7,587 bases of DNA from Elusimicrobiota bacterium. GTDB taxonomy: Bacteria > Elusimicrobiota > Elusimicrobia > UBA1565 > UBA9628. The first letter of the stretch is position 1. Every line of letters starts with the position of its first letter. Of the stretch, positions 1 to 6,497 are shown piece by piece. The stretch is taken from the NCBI GenBank assembly GCA_016194625.1, contig JACQBB010000249.1, forward strand, positions 1-7,587. The letters are read 5' to 3'. Made by a program: the position numbers and the translations under genes. A model generated the notes under the pieces. The model did not search any database, was not told the origin of the DNA, and worked only from the letters and a program-made list of their open reading frames with translations.

Positions 1-1
1 C

Positions 2-1033
2 GACGAGAAGTTCCACGGCCCGGTCACTCTGCGCCAGGCGCTGGCCTGCTCGTACAACGCGCCGGCGGTGCGCCTGGTCGAGCGCGTCGGCGTGCCGGAC
101 TTCCTGGCGGCCCTGCGCGGCCTCGGCCTGGAGACGCTGACGCGCGACGCCGACCGCTACGGCGCGGGCCTGGCGCTGGGCGACGGCGAGGTGAGCCTGC
201 GCGACCTGGCCGGCGCCTACGCGGCGCTGGCGCGCGGCGGCGAGTGGCGCCCGGTGCGCGAGGCGCCGTCCGACCCCGCGGGCCCGCCGCGCCGCGTCCT
301 CTCGCGCGAGGCGGCCTACCTGGTCACCTCCGTGCTCTCCGACGACCAGGCGCGCGTCGAGGCCTTCGGCCACGACTCCGCGCTGGCCCTGCCGTTCCCG
401 TTCGCCGCGAAGACCGGCACCACCAAGGACTACAAGGACAACTGGGCGCTCGGCTACACGCCGGACTGGACCGTCGGCGTCTGGGTCGGCAACTTCGACG
501 GCTCGCCGATGCGCCGCGTGTCCGGCGTCACCGGCGCCGCGCCGCTGCTGCGCGACGCCGCGCTGGCGATGGAGCGCCGCTACGGCACGCGCGACTTCGC
601 CATGCCCGCCGGCGTGCGCGAGGCCGAGGTGGACCCCGTCAGCGGCCTGCTCGCCGGCCCCGCCTGCCCCGACTCGGTGCGCGAGGTGTTCCGCCGCGAC
701 CGCCTGCCGTCGGCGTTCTGCGCGCCGCGCGCGGACGCGCCGGCGCCGAAGGCCGTGACGATCGCCTTCCCGCGCCCCGGTGATATCTTCCGCCTGGACC
801 CGTCCTCGCCGCGCGGCGCGCAGGCGGTCCCGCTGAGGCTGGAGCCCGAGGACGCGGACGGGAGCGTCGAGTGGTCCGTCGACGGGGAAGTCCTGGCGGA
901 GAGCGCCGCCGTGGCCTTCTGGCGACCGACGCCGGGAGCCCACACGGTCGCGCTGAAGTTCACGCCGCGCGACGGCGCGGCGACGGTGAAGACCGTCTCG
1001 GTGCGCGTGCTGGACGCCGCGACGCCCGACTGA
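2..1033 (+). CDS. pbpC: Penicillin-binding protein 1C, C-terminal part (5' end outside window)
   Basis: This is the 3' portion (343 codons) of a class A penicillin-binding protein, which builds and cross-links peptidoglycan at the outer face of the inner membrane. The reading frame is open from base 2, so the start, the glycosyltransferase domain and the catalytic STxK serine lie upstream. Visible are the transpeptidase SxN motif (S-Y-N, residues 17-19 of the fragment, within FHGPVTLRQALACSYN) and the KTGTT motif at bases 410-424, followed by the usual NWALGYTP and VGVWVGNFDG strands. A C-terminal all-beta domain at about bases 749-1015 matches the BiPBP_C domain typical of PBP1C. That tail, the FHGPV context and the paired cysteines before it (GPACPDS and SAFCAP) favour PBP1C over PBP1A or 1B. 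PBP1C genes often follow an alpha-2-macroglobulin-like gene, but that side is not visible. The stop is TGA, 3 bases from the stop of the convergent hydrolase. Confidence 0.93.
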   Translation, partial: DEKFHGPVTLRQALACSYNAPAVRLVERVGVPDFLAALRGLGLETLTRDADRYGAGLALGDGEVSLRDLAGAYAALARGGEWRPVREAPSDPAGPPRRVLSREAAYLVTSVLSDDQARVEAFGHDSALALPFPFAAKTGTTKDYKDNWALGYTPDWTVGVWVGNFDGSPMRRVSGVTGAAPLLRDAALAMERRYGTRDFAMPAGVREAEVDPVSGLLAGPACPDSVREVFRRDRLPSAFCAPRADAPAPKAVTIAFPRPGDIFRLDPSSPRGAQAVPLRLEPEDADGSVEWSVDGEVLAESAAVAFWRPTPGAHTVALKFTPRDGAATVKTVSVRVLDAATPD

Positions 1034-1036
1034 CGG

Positions 1037-1765
1037 TCAGCGCGCCGGGGCCTTCGGCTTGGCGGGGGGCTTCGACGCGGCGACGACCCAGGCGACGACC
1101 TTGTCGAGCGTCGGCTTGTCGTCGAACATCTGCACGCCGTGGCCGAAGTCCGTCTGGAAGGTCTCGACGCCGCCGAGGGTGCTCAGGCGGCCGAGGGCCT
1201 GGTAGGCGTAGGGGTCGTTGACGGCGGCGCCGGCGAGGGTCTTCACGCCGGCGCGCATCGCCAGCGGGACGCCGCGGTAGTCCGGGCCCGCGGAGAGCAG
1301 GACCAGGAACGGCGTCTTCGGGCTGTGGGTCGCGGCGCGCGCGGCGAGGTTGGCGCCGATCGAGGCGCCGCCGAAGCCGATGCGGCCCTCGGGGACGCCA
1401 TGGGCCTCCAGGTAGCGGGCGCCCGCGAGCAGGTCCTCGACGGCCCGGGGCCACTCGCCCGTCGCGTCGAAGGTGCGGAAATCTCCGGCGCCCTTCGGAC
1501 CTTTCAAGCTGTCGTGGTGGCCGCGCAGGTCGAGGGCCAAAGTCCCGACGCCGGCGGCCTGCAGGCGGACGGCCAGGCGTTCCCACTCGCCGCGCGACGA
1601 GCCGACGCCGTGGGCCAGCACGACCCACGCCCCGCCCTTCGCGGCGGGGCGCTCGTCGGCCGTCAGCGTCCAGCCGTCGGCGGTCTTCAGCGTGACGACG
1701 CGGGGCGTCTTCGGGGCGGGCGCGGCGGAGGCGAGCGCGGCGAGGAGGAGGAGCGCGGCGGTCAT
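1037..1765 (-). CDS. Secreted alpha/beta hydrolase (dienelactone hydrolase-like fold)
   Basis: A 242-residue serine hydrolase that probably acts outside the cytoplasm; its substrate cannot be told from sequence. The N-terminus (MTAALLLLAALASAAPAP) reads as a short signal peptide with cleavage after about residue 15. The fold markers are in order: the oxyanion HG (H52-G53 in VVLAHGVGSS), LALDLRGHHDS at 76-86, the nucleophile elbow G-A-S-I-G with S135, and the PDYRGV turn near 161-166 that is common in this group. D184 (NDPYAYQ) is the likely acid and H209 (FGHGVQ) the likely base, so the triad appears complete. The open frame extends far upstream only because of high GC. The ATG at 1765 was chosen because it starts a signal peptide and overlaps the upstream gene's TGA as ATGA. 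There is no good Shine-Dalgarno, so translation is probably coupled to that gene. The tail is rich in Lys, Pro and Ala. Esterase, lactonase or peptidase are all possible. Confidence 0.85.
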   Translation of the reverse strand: MTAALLLLAALASAAPAPKTPRVVTLKTADGWTLTADERPAAKGGAWVVLAHGVGSSRGEWERLAVRLQAAGVGTLALDLRGHHDSLKGPKGAGDFRTFDATGEWPRAVEDLLAGARYLEAHGVPEGRIGFGGASIGANLAARAATHSPKTPFLVLLSAGPDYRGVPLAMRAGVKTLAGAAVNDPYAYQALGRLSTLGGVETFQTDFGHGVQMFDDKPTLDKVVAWVVAASKPPAKPKAPAR

Positions 1766-2433
1766 CGGCAGCGCATCGTCAGGTCGTAGGCGGAGTTGTA
1801 GACGGAGAACACCGCGTCCTGGACGCGCACGACCGAGCGCATCAGCTCCTCGGTCTTGTGGGTGAAGAACTTGTCGTTGGCCCAGGCGTTCTCGTGGACG
1901 AGGCCGCGGGCGGCGAGCGCGTCGTAGTAGAGCTGGTTCAGCGTGAGCTGGAGCGCCTGGACCTGGCCGAGGATGAGCAGGCCGGCCTGGTACATCTCCT
2001 GGTCGGGCAGGGCCTGGGTGGCGGCCATGCGCTGGCGCGCGGTCAGGTAGTACAGGTTCTGGCGGACCTGGTCGGAGCCGACGGTCAGCGTGGAGAAGTT
2101 GTCGGCGATGGTGGCCAGGCTGGGCTTGGGGTCGGGCTGGGCGTAGGCGAAGCGCAGGTTCTCGCCCTGCGCCTTCACGTACTGGTCGATCTGGCCCAGG
2201 TTGGCCACCTGCTGGGCGATCTGGCCGGCGATCGCCTTCATCACCGGGATCATCATCGGGTCGCTCTGCTGGCGGGCGAGGCGGTCGCGCGCGTTGAGCA
2301 GGGCGTCCCAGAAGAAGCGCTCCTGCCACAGCGTGGGCGCCTGCTCGAACACGGCGCGCGCGGGCGCGGCGAGGGCGAGGACGGCGGCCAGGGCGACGAG
2401 GGCGCGGCGGATCACGGACTTAGTATAGGTCAT
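1762..2433 (-). CDS. Secreted alpha-helical protein of unknown family
   Basis: I do not recognise this 223-residue protein. It has a convincing Sec signal peptide: a basic n-region (K5, R9, R10), a hydrophobic stretch at 11-23, and APARA followed by V28 as the likely cleavage site. There is no lipobox cysteine. The mature part is predicted to be almost entirely helical, rich in Gln, Ala, Asn and Tyr, with a long amphipathic segment around 58-100 (KAIAGQIAQQVANLGQ), another at 120-175 with Tyr pairs (NLYYL and QLYYD), and a third near 190-218. The only cysteine is C222, next to the end. No enzyme motif is visible. It heads a two-gene unit and overlaps the hydrolase start by 4 bases, so the two are probably made together in the envelope. 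The ATG at 2433 gives the complete signal peptide; its Shine-Dalgarno is weak (GGGG directly before ATG). The composition is less Arg/Gly-rich than the neighbours but not clearly foreign. Confidence 0.82.
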   Translation of the reverse strand: MTYTKSVIRRALVALAAVLALAAPARAVFEQAPTLWQERFFWDALLNARDRLARQQSDPMMIPVMKAIAGQIAQQVANLGQIDQYVKAQGENLRFAYAQPDPKPSLATIADNFSTLTVGSDQVRQNLYYLTARQRMAATQALPDQEMYQAGLLILGQVQALQLTLNQLYYDALAARGLVHENAWANDKFFTHKTEELMRSVVRVQDAVFSVYNSAYDLTMRCR

Positions 2434-2482
2434 GCCCCATTATTATGGAAGGCCCGGCGGGCCCTATAGTATCATCGGACGG
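2434..2482. promoter_or_regulatory. Divergent intergenic control region with AT-rich patches
   Basis: These 49 bases separate the divergent secreted-protein and DoxX genes, so both promoters probably lie here. Two AT-rich patches (CATTATTATGG at 2439-2449 and CTATAGTATCAT at 2464-2475) flank a GC-rich inverted repeat with arms GGCCC and GGGCC at 2451-2455 and 2459-2463. On the plus strand TATAGT at 2465-2470 matches five of six bases of the bacterial -10 consensus, but no good -35 lies 16-18 bases upstream, and the implied leader would be only a few bases. On the minus strand, GATACT (2473-2468) or CATAAT (2447-2442) could serve as -10. The inverted repeat could be an operator or simply GC-rich chance. 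The location is solid; the individual boxes are guesses. Confidence 0.4.
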
Positions 2483-2863
2483 ATGAACACCGATGACGTC
2501 CTCGCCCTCGTCGGCCGTCTGTTCCTGGCCATCATCTTCCTGGACTCGGCCTTCGGCAAGATCACCAATTTCGACGGCACGCTGGCCTTCATGGAAGGCC
2601 ACGGGATGCCCGCGGCGACCTTCTTCTGCGCGGCGGCCATCGCCGTGGAGGCGCTGGGCGCGATCTCGCTGATCCTGGGCTACAAGACGCGCTGGGGCGC
2701 CGGCGCGCTCGCGGTGTTCCTGATCGCGGCGACCTGGGTGTTCCACACCGCGCCCGACCAGCGCATACAGTTGCTGAAGAATCTGGCGATCCTCGGTGGT
2801 CTGCTGAACGTGATCTCCTTCGGCCCCGGGCCCATCAGCCTGGAAGGCGGCGCCCGGATATGA
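2483..2863 (+). CDS. DoxX-family integral membrane protein
   Basis: A 126-residue four-helix inner-membrane protein of the DoxX family. Members have been linked to quinone-dependent or redox-stress functions, but most, like this one, have no proven activity. The hydrophobic segments are at about 5-24, 43-65, 70-88 and 98-115. Family hallmarks are GRLFLAIIFLDSAFGKI at the N-terminus, the FMEGHGMP loop after helix 1, GYKTRWGA between helices 2 and 3, and the end LLKNLAILGG followed by FGPGPISL. The frame is open back to an ATG at 2432, but those extra 17 residues do not resemble the family, would fill the whole intergenic region and would overlap the divergent gene. The ATG at 2483 is therefore preferred even though its Shine-Dalgarno is poor. 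It is the first gene of the plus-strand run, and its TGA overlaps the dnaX ATG. Confidence 0.9.
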   Translation: MNTDDVLALVGRLFLAIIFLDSAFGKITNFDGTLAFMEGHGMPAATFFCAAAIAVEALGAISLILGYKTRWGAGALAVFLIAATWVFHTAPDQRIQLLKNLAILGGLLNVISFGPGPISLEGGARI

Positions 2864-4509
2864 CGAAGGAGAAAGCCGCGCACCAGGTCCTCGCGCGCAA
2901 GTACCGCCCGCAAGGCTTCGACGAGCTGGTCGGCCAGCCGGGCGTCTCGCAGACGCTCAAGAACGCGCTGGCCTCCAAGCGCGTCCACCACGCCTACCTG
3001 TTCACCGGCCCGCGCGGCTGCGGCAAGACCACGACCGCCCGCATCCTCGCCAAGGCGCTGAACTGCGCGAAGGGCCCCACGCCCGAGCCGTGCGACGAGT
3101 GCGTCTCCTGCAAGGAGATCGCGCTGTCGTCGTCGCTCGACGTGCTGGAGATGGACGCCGCGTCGCACACCGGCGTGGACAACGTCCGCGAGGTCATCAT
3201 CGAGACCGTGGCTCTCGCGCCCACCCGCGACCGCTACAAGGTCTTCATCATCGACGAGACGCACATGCTCTCCGGCGCGGCCTTCAACGCCCTGCTCAAG
3301 ACCATCGAGGAGCCGCCGCCGCACGTGGTGTTCATCCTGGCCACCACCGAGGTGCACAAGGTCCCCGCGACGATCGCCTCGCGCTGCCAGCGCTTCAAGT
3401 TCCGCCCCGTCGCGCCCGAGCCGCTGGCCGAGCACCTGGCGGGCATCGCCAAGAAGGAGAAGGTCGCCGTGGAGCCCGAGGCATTGCAGCTGCTCGCGCG
3501 CGCCGCCGAAGGCTCCTTGCGCGACGCGGTCAGCCTGCTCGACCAGTGCCGCTCCGTCGGCGACGGCAAGGTCACGCTCGAGTCGGTCCGCGAGATGTTC
3601 GGCTTCGTCCCGCAGGAGATGCTGCTGGGCGCGGCGCAGGCCCTGCTCGCGCGCGACCCGAAGAGCCTGGCCGTGTGGCTCAAGAAGGTCTACGAGGAGG
3701 GCGTGGAGCCCGCGCAGTTCCTCAAGGACCTCCGGGCGGCCTTGGAAGCGGTCTATCTCGAGAAGCTCGGCGCGGGCGCCGGCGCCGACCCCGTCTGGTC
3801 GAAGGCGCTGTCGGCCGCGACCGCCGACGGCCTGGGCTTCCTGCTGCGCCGCCTGAACCGCGCGCTCGAGGAGCTGCGCTTCGGCGACTCGCCGCGCCTG
3901 GCTCTGGAGCTGGGCCTGTTCTCCGCGATCGAGGCCGCGCACGACCTCAACGCCTGGGTCGCGCGCCTGGAGGCGCTCGAGAAGCGCCTCAACGCCGGCG
4001 GCGGCGGCCCCGCCTTGACCCCGGCGTCCGCTTCCCGCCCGGCGCCCGTCGCCGTCCCCGCGCCGCGCGCGGCGGCGCCCGAGCCCGAGCCGGCGCCGGT
4101 CGCGGCGCCGACGGGAGCCGCGTGGCCCGCGTTCGTCGCGGCCGTCGGCAAGGTCAAGTTCTCGCTGGGCGCGGTGCTCGAGAAGTGCGGCCACGAGGCC
4201 GCGGGCGCGTCCTGGACGATCCGCTTCGCCAAACAGTTCGACCTGGACGCCGCCGAGCGCGCGCGGGAATTCCTGGAGACGACGGCCGCGCAGTGCGCCG
4301 GACGCCCGGTGAAGCTCGTGCTGGCGTTGGGCGCGGCTTCGTCGACGCCGACCGACATCGTCGATCCCGCCATCCCCGAGACGCCCGGCGGCGCGCCTCC
4401 CGGCACGCGCTGGAAGGACGTGACCGAGGGCGAGGGCGGCGGCTCCGGTCTGAAGAAGGCCGAGAGCGTGTTCGGCGGCAAGGCGCGGATCGTCAAGAAG
4501 CCCCAATGA
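2860..4509 (+). CDS. dnaX: DNA polymerase III subunit gamma/tau
   Basis: The DnaX ATPase (549 residues) is the motor of the clamp loader, which places the beta sliding clamp on primed DNA and links the loader to the polymerase. The opening LARKYRPQGFDELVGQ is diagnostic. Next come the Walker A loop GPRGCGKT (50-57), a zinc-binding set C69, C78, C81 and C84, Walker B at 129-133 (FIIDE, then THML where V or A is commoner than T), sensor 1 ILATTE (159-164), the arginine-finger SRC (174-176) and sensor 2 GSLRD (218-222). The collar domain runs to about 375. A Pro/Ala linker (381-420) leads to a small C-terminal domain (about 421-495) and a basic tail ending FGGKARIVKK. No A-rich slippery heptamer like the E. 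coli one is visible, so a frameshift-made gamma form is not supported. The ATG overlaps the DoxX stop as ATGA, and its own TGA overlaps the recR ATG. Confidence 0.97.
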   Translation: MTKEKAAHQVLARKYRPQGFDELVGQPGVSQTLKNALASKRVHHAYLFTGPRGCGKTTTARILAKALNCAKGPTPEPCDECVSCKEIALSSSLDVLEMDAASHTGVDNVREVIIETVALAPTRDRYKVFIIDETHMLSGAAFNALLKTIEEPPPHVVFILATTEVHKVPATIASRCQRFKFRPVAPEPLAEHLAGIAKKEKVAVEPEALQLLARAAEGSLRDAVSLLDQCRSVGDGKVTLESVREMFGFVPQEMLLGAAQALLARDPKSLAVWLKKVYEEGVEPAQFLKDLRAALEAVYLEKLGAGAGADPVWSKALSAATADGLGFLLRRLNRALEELRFGDSPRLALELGLFSAIEAAHDLNAWVARLEALEKRLNAGGGGPALTPASASRPAPVAVPAPRAAAPEPEPAPVAAPTGAAWPAFVAAVGKVKFSLGAVLEKCGHEAAGASWTIRFAKQFDLDAAERAREFLETTAAQCAGRPVKLVLALGAASSTPTDIVDPAIPETPGGAPPGTRWKDVTEGEGGGSGLKKAESVFGGKARIVKKPQ

Positions 4510-5099
4510 AGAGCGTCGAGCGTCTGATCTCGGCGCTCAAGCGGCTCCCCGGGGTCGGCCCGAAGCAGGCCGAGCGCCTCACCATCCACCTTCTGCGCGC
4601 GCCGCGCACCGAGGTCGAGAACCTGGTCGAGGCGCTGCGCGAGGCGAAGTCCGCCGTCCACTCCTGCGGACGCTGCGGCGACTTCACCGACCGCGAGCTG
4701 TGCCGCATCTGCTCCGACCCGGGCCGCGACCAGTCGTCGATCTGCGTCGTCGAGGAACCCCAGGACGTGACCGCGCTCGAGCGCACGCGCGCCTTCCGCG
4801 GCACCTACCACGTCCTGCACGGCTCGCTGTCGCCGCTGGACGGCGTCGGTCCCGACCGCATCCGCGTCAAGGAGCTGGTCGAGCGCGTGCGCGCGTCGGC
4901 CGGCGCGGTGAAGGAGGTCGTCATCGCGACCGACCCCGACACCGAGGGCGAGGCGACCGCGCTGTACCTGGCCCAGCAGCTCAAGCCCTTTCCCGTGAAG
5001 GTCACGCAGATCGCGCACGGGGTCCCGCTCGGCGGCGACCTCGACTACATCGACGAGCGCACCCTCTCGCACGCCCTGTCCGGGCGGCGCGAACTCTAG
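4506..5099 (+). CDS. recR: Recombination protein RecR
   Basis: RecR (197 residues, normal length) works with RecO and often RecF to load RecA on SSB-coated gapped DNA. The domains are in the standard order: a helix-hairpin-helix (LPGVGPKQAERL, 14-25); a zinc finger C54, C57, C66, C69 (CX2C-X8-CX2C); a TOPRIM domain from about 77 to 172, starting SICVVEEPQDV and including LHGSLSPLDGVGPD; and the conserved end IAHGVPLGGDLDY...LSGRREL. The TOPRIM acidic motif reads ATDPDTEGEAT (141-151), more acidic than the ATNPTVEGEAT of E. coli RecR. The start ATG overlaps the dnaX TGA as ATGA, and the Shine-Dalgarno is weak (AAGAAG), so translation is probably coupled to dnaX. The ybaB/ebfC gene that commonly lies between dnaX and recR is missing. 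The stop is TAG. Confidence 0.97.
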   Translation: MKSVERLISALKRLPGVGPKQAERLTIHLLRAPRTEVENLVEALREAKSAVHSCGRCGDFTDRELCRICSDPGRDQSSICVVEEPQDVTALERTRAFRGTYHVLHGSLSPLDGVGPDRIRVKELVERVRASAGAVKEVVIATDPDTEGEATALYLAQQLKPFPVKVTQIAHGVPLGGDLDYIDERTLSHALSGRREL

Positions 5100-5102
5100 G
5101 AG
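5098..5102 (+). promoter_or_regulatory. Shine-Dalgarno of the cystathionine beta-synthase gene
   Basis: AGGAG lies six bases before the ATG at 5109 and shares its first two bases with the recR TAG stop. It is much stronger than the ribosome sites of dnaX and recR. The synthase can therefore be started independently while staying on the same transcript. It also fixes the start codon. Confidence 0.75.
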
Positions 5103-5108
5103 ACGACC

Positions 5109-6497
5109 ATGCGTTACGAGAACGTCCTCGAAGCCATCGGCGGCACGCCGCTGATCCGCCTGAACCGCCTCGCCAAGGGCCTCAAGCCCCGCGTCTACGT
5201 GAAGGCCGAGTTCATGAACCCGGGCGGCTCCGTGAAGGACCGCATCGGCGTGGCGATGATCGACGAGGCCGAGCGCAAGGGCCTGCTGAAGCCCGGCGGC
5301 ACCATCGTCGAGGGCACCTCCGGCAACACCGGCATCGGCCTGGCGCTGGTCGCGGCGTTGCGCGGCTACAAGCTGGTGTTCACGATCACCGACAAGCAGT
5401 CGCGCGAGAAGATCAACCTGCTCAAGGCGCTCGGCGCCGAGGTCGTGGTCTGCCCGACCGCCGTCGAGCCCGAGGACCCGCGCTCCTACTACTCGATCGC
5501 CGACAAGCTCACCGCCGAGATCCCCGGCGCCTACCACCCGAACCAGTACGAGAACCCGGACAACCCGAAGGCGCACTACCGCACGACCGGGCCGGAGATC
5601 TGGCAGGACACCGAAGGCAAGATCACGCATTTCGTGGCGGGCATGGGCACGGGCGGAACGATCTCGGGCGTGGCCAAATATCTGAAGGAGCAGAACCCGA
5701 AGGTGAGGATCGTCGGCGCGGACCCGATCGGCTCGCTGTACTACGAGAAGATCATGTTCAACAAGATCGGCGTCGCGAAGCCGTACGTGGTGGAAGGCAT
5801 CGGCGAGGACATCTTCCCGGGCACGATGGACCTGAAGTGCGTCGACGAGGTCCTGCAGGTCACCGACCGCGACAGCTTCATCACCACGCGCAAGCTGGCG
5901 CGCATGGAGGGCCTGCTCACCGGCGGCTCGGGCGGCTCGGCGGTGTGGGCCGGCCTGGAGTACGCCAAAAAGCTGACCGAGAAGGACTTCATGGTCATCC
6001 TCCTGCCGGACACGGGCATGCGCTACCTGTCCAAGATCTACAACGACGAGTGGATGCGCGAGAACCAGTACTTCGAGAGCGCCGTGCCGCTGAAGGCCGC
6101 CGACGTGCTGGCCGCCAAGACCTCGCGCTCAAAGGTGAAGGCGCTGGCCGTGGCCAAGCCCACCGACTCTCTGTTCTCGGCGATGGCGACGATGCGCAAG
6201 CACGACATCTCGCAGATGCCGGTGTTCGAGAAGGGGCTGCCCGCGGGCACGCTCCATGAGGACGAGGTCCTGGGCATGATGCTCAAGGGCCGCCAGATCA
6301 AGAAGATGATCGTGCGCGAGGCGATGGGTTCCGCTTTGCCCGTCGTGGACCCGCAGGCGCGCATCGAGGCCGTCCTGCGCCACTTCGCGCCGGAGCGCCC
6401 GGCCGTGCTGGTCAAGACCGGCAAGTCCTCTTACGACATCCTGACCAAGTACGACGTGCTGACCGCCGTGTCCCGCGCGTCAGAGGAGAAAGCATGA
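5109..6497 (+). CDS. cbs: Cystathionine beta-synthase with C-terminal CBS domain pair
   Basis: A 462-residue PLP enzyme that condenses serine with homocysteine to cystathionine, the first step of reverse transsulfuration towards cysteine; it is cytosolic. The PLP lysine is K43 in NPGGSVKDR. The phosphate and cofactor loops are TSGNTG (70-75, with N73) and GMGTGG (178-183), and S274 in GGSGGS is placed to contact the pyridine nitrogen. YYSIADKL, NQYENPDNPKAHY (145-157) and DTGMRYLSKIYNDEWM (301-316) are cystathionine-synthase signatures rather than plain cysteine synthase. Residues about 345-455 form a CBS-domain pair (LAVAKPTDSLFSAM... ISQMPVFE; EAMGSALPVVDPQARIEAVL... DILTKYDVLTAV), a likely regulatory module whose ligand is not readable. 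The N-terminal heme region of the human enzyme is absent. No cystathionine gamma-lyase is visible in the window. O-acetylserine or H2S-forming side activities are possible. Its TGA overlaps the next ATG. Confidence 0.92.
   Translation: MRYENVLEAIGGTPLIRLNRLAKGLKPRVYVKAEFMNPGGSVKDRIGVAMIDEAERKGLLKPGGTIVEGTSGNTGIGLALVAALRGYKLVFTITDKQSREKINLLKALGAEVVVCPTAVEPEDPRSYYSIADKLTAEIPGAYHPNQYENPDNPKAHYRTTGPEIWQDTEGKITHFVAGMGTGGTISGVAKYLKEQNPKVRIVGADPIGSLYYEKIMFNKIGVAKPYVVEGIGEDIFPGTMDLKCVDEVLQVTDRDSFITTRKLARMEGLLTGGSGGSAVWAGLEYAKKLTEKDFMVILLPDTGMRYLSKIYNDEWMRENQYFESAVPLKAADVLAAKTSRSKVKALAVAKPTDSLFSAMATMRKHDISQMPVFEKGLPAGTLHEDEVLGMMLKGRQIKKMIVREAMGSALPVVDPQARIEAVLRHFAPERPAVLVKTGKSSYDILTKYDVLTAVSRASEEKA
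6482..6488 (+). promoter_or_regulatory. Shine-Dalgarno of the repeat-protein gene
   Basis: AGAGGAG sits five bases before the ATG at 6494, inside the last codons of the synthase gene. It is a strong ribosome site. Together with the ATGA overlap and the following signal peptide, it decides the start of the last gene. Confidence 0.75.

Noticed and set aside
1040..1075. Possible terminator hairpin (GCC-TTC-GGC) after the PBP1C gene
   Set aside because: The stem is only three strong pairs and no T-run follows; it lies within hydrolase coding sequence.
1037..2329. 430-codon minus-strand frame as a single long hydrolase
   Set aside because: Its first 188 residues are an out-of-frame reading of the upstream secreted protein. 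A clean signal peptide and the ATGA overlap mark the true start at 1765.
2432..2482. Longer DoxX start at 2432
   Set aside because: The extra 17 residues do not look like the family N-terminus and would remove the divergent promoter region; 2483 fits better.
2680..4506. 608-codon open frame on the minus strand opposite dnaX
   Set aside because: It is antisense to a certain dnaX gene, its protein is Arg/Gly/Leu low-complexity without motifs, and long shadow frames are expected at this GC content.
3990..4509. Programmed frameshift in dnaX to give a short gamma subunit
   Set aside because: No A-AAA-AAG type heptamer or long A run was found in the linker region, so there is no sequence support.
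3090..5099. Frame open through dnaX and continuous with recR, as if a -1 shift could make a DnaX-RecR fusion
   Set aside because: The dnaX part of this frame is Arg-rich nonsense, and the sequence before the dnaX stop (AAGAAGCCCCAATGA) is not a slippery heptamer. recR has its own ATG at 4506.
3753..5630. 625-codon minus-strand frame spanning dnaX, recR and the synthase gene
   Set aside because: It crosses three well-supported genes, shows no family motif and has the composition of a GC shadow.
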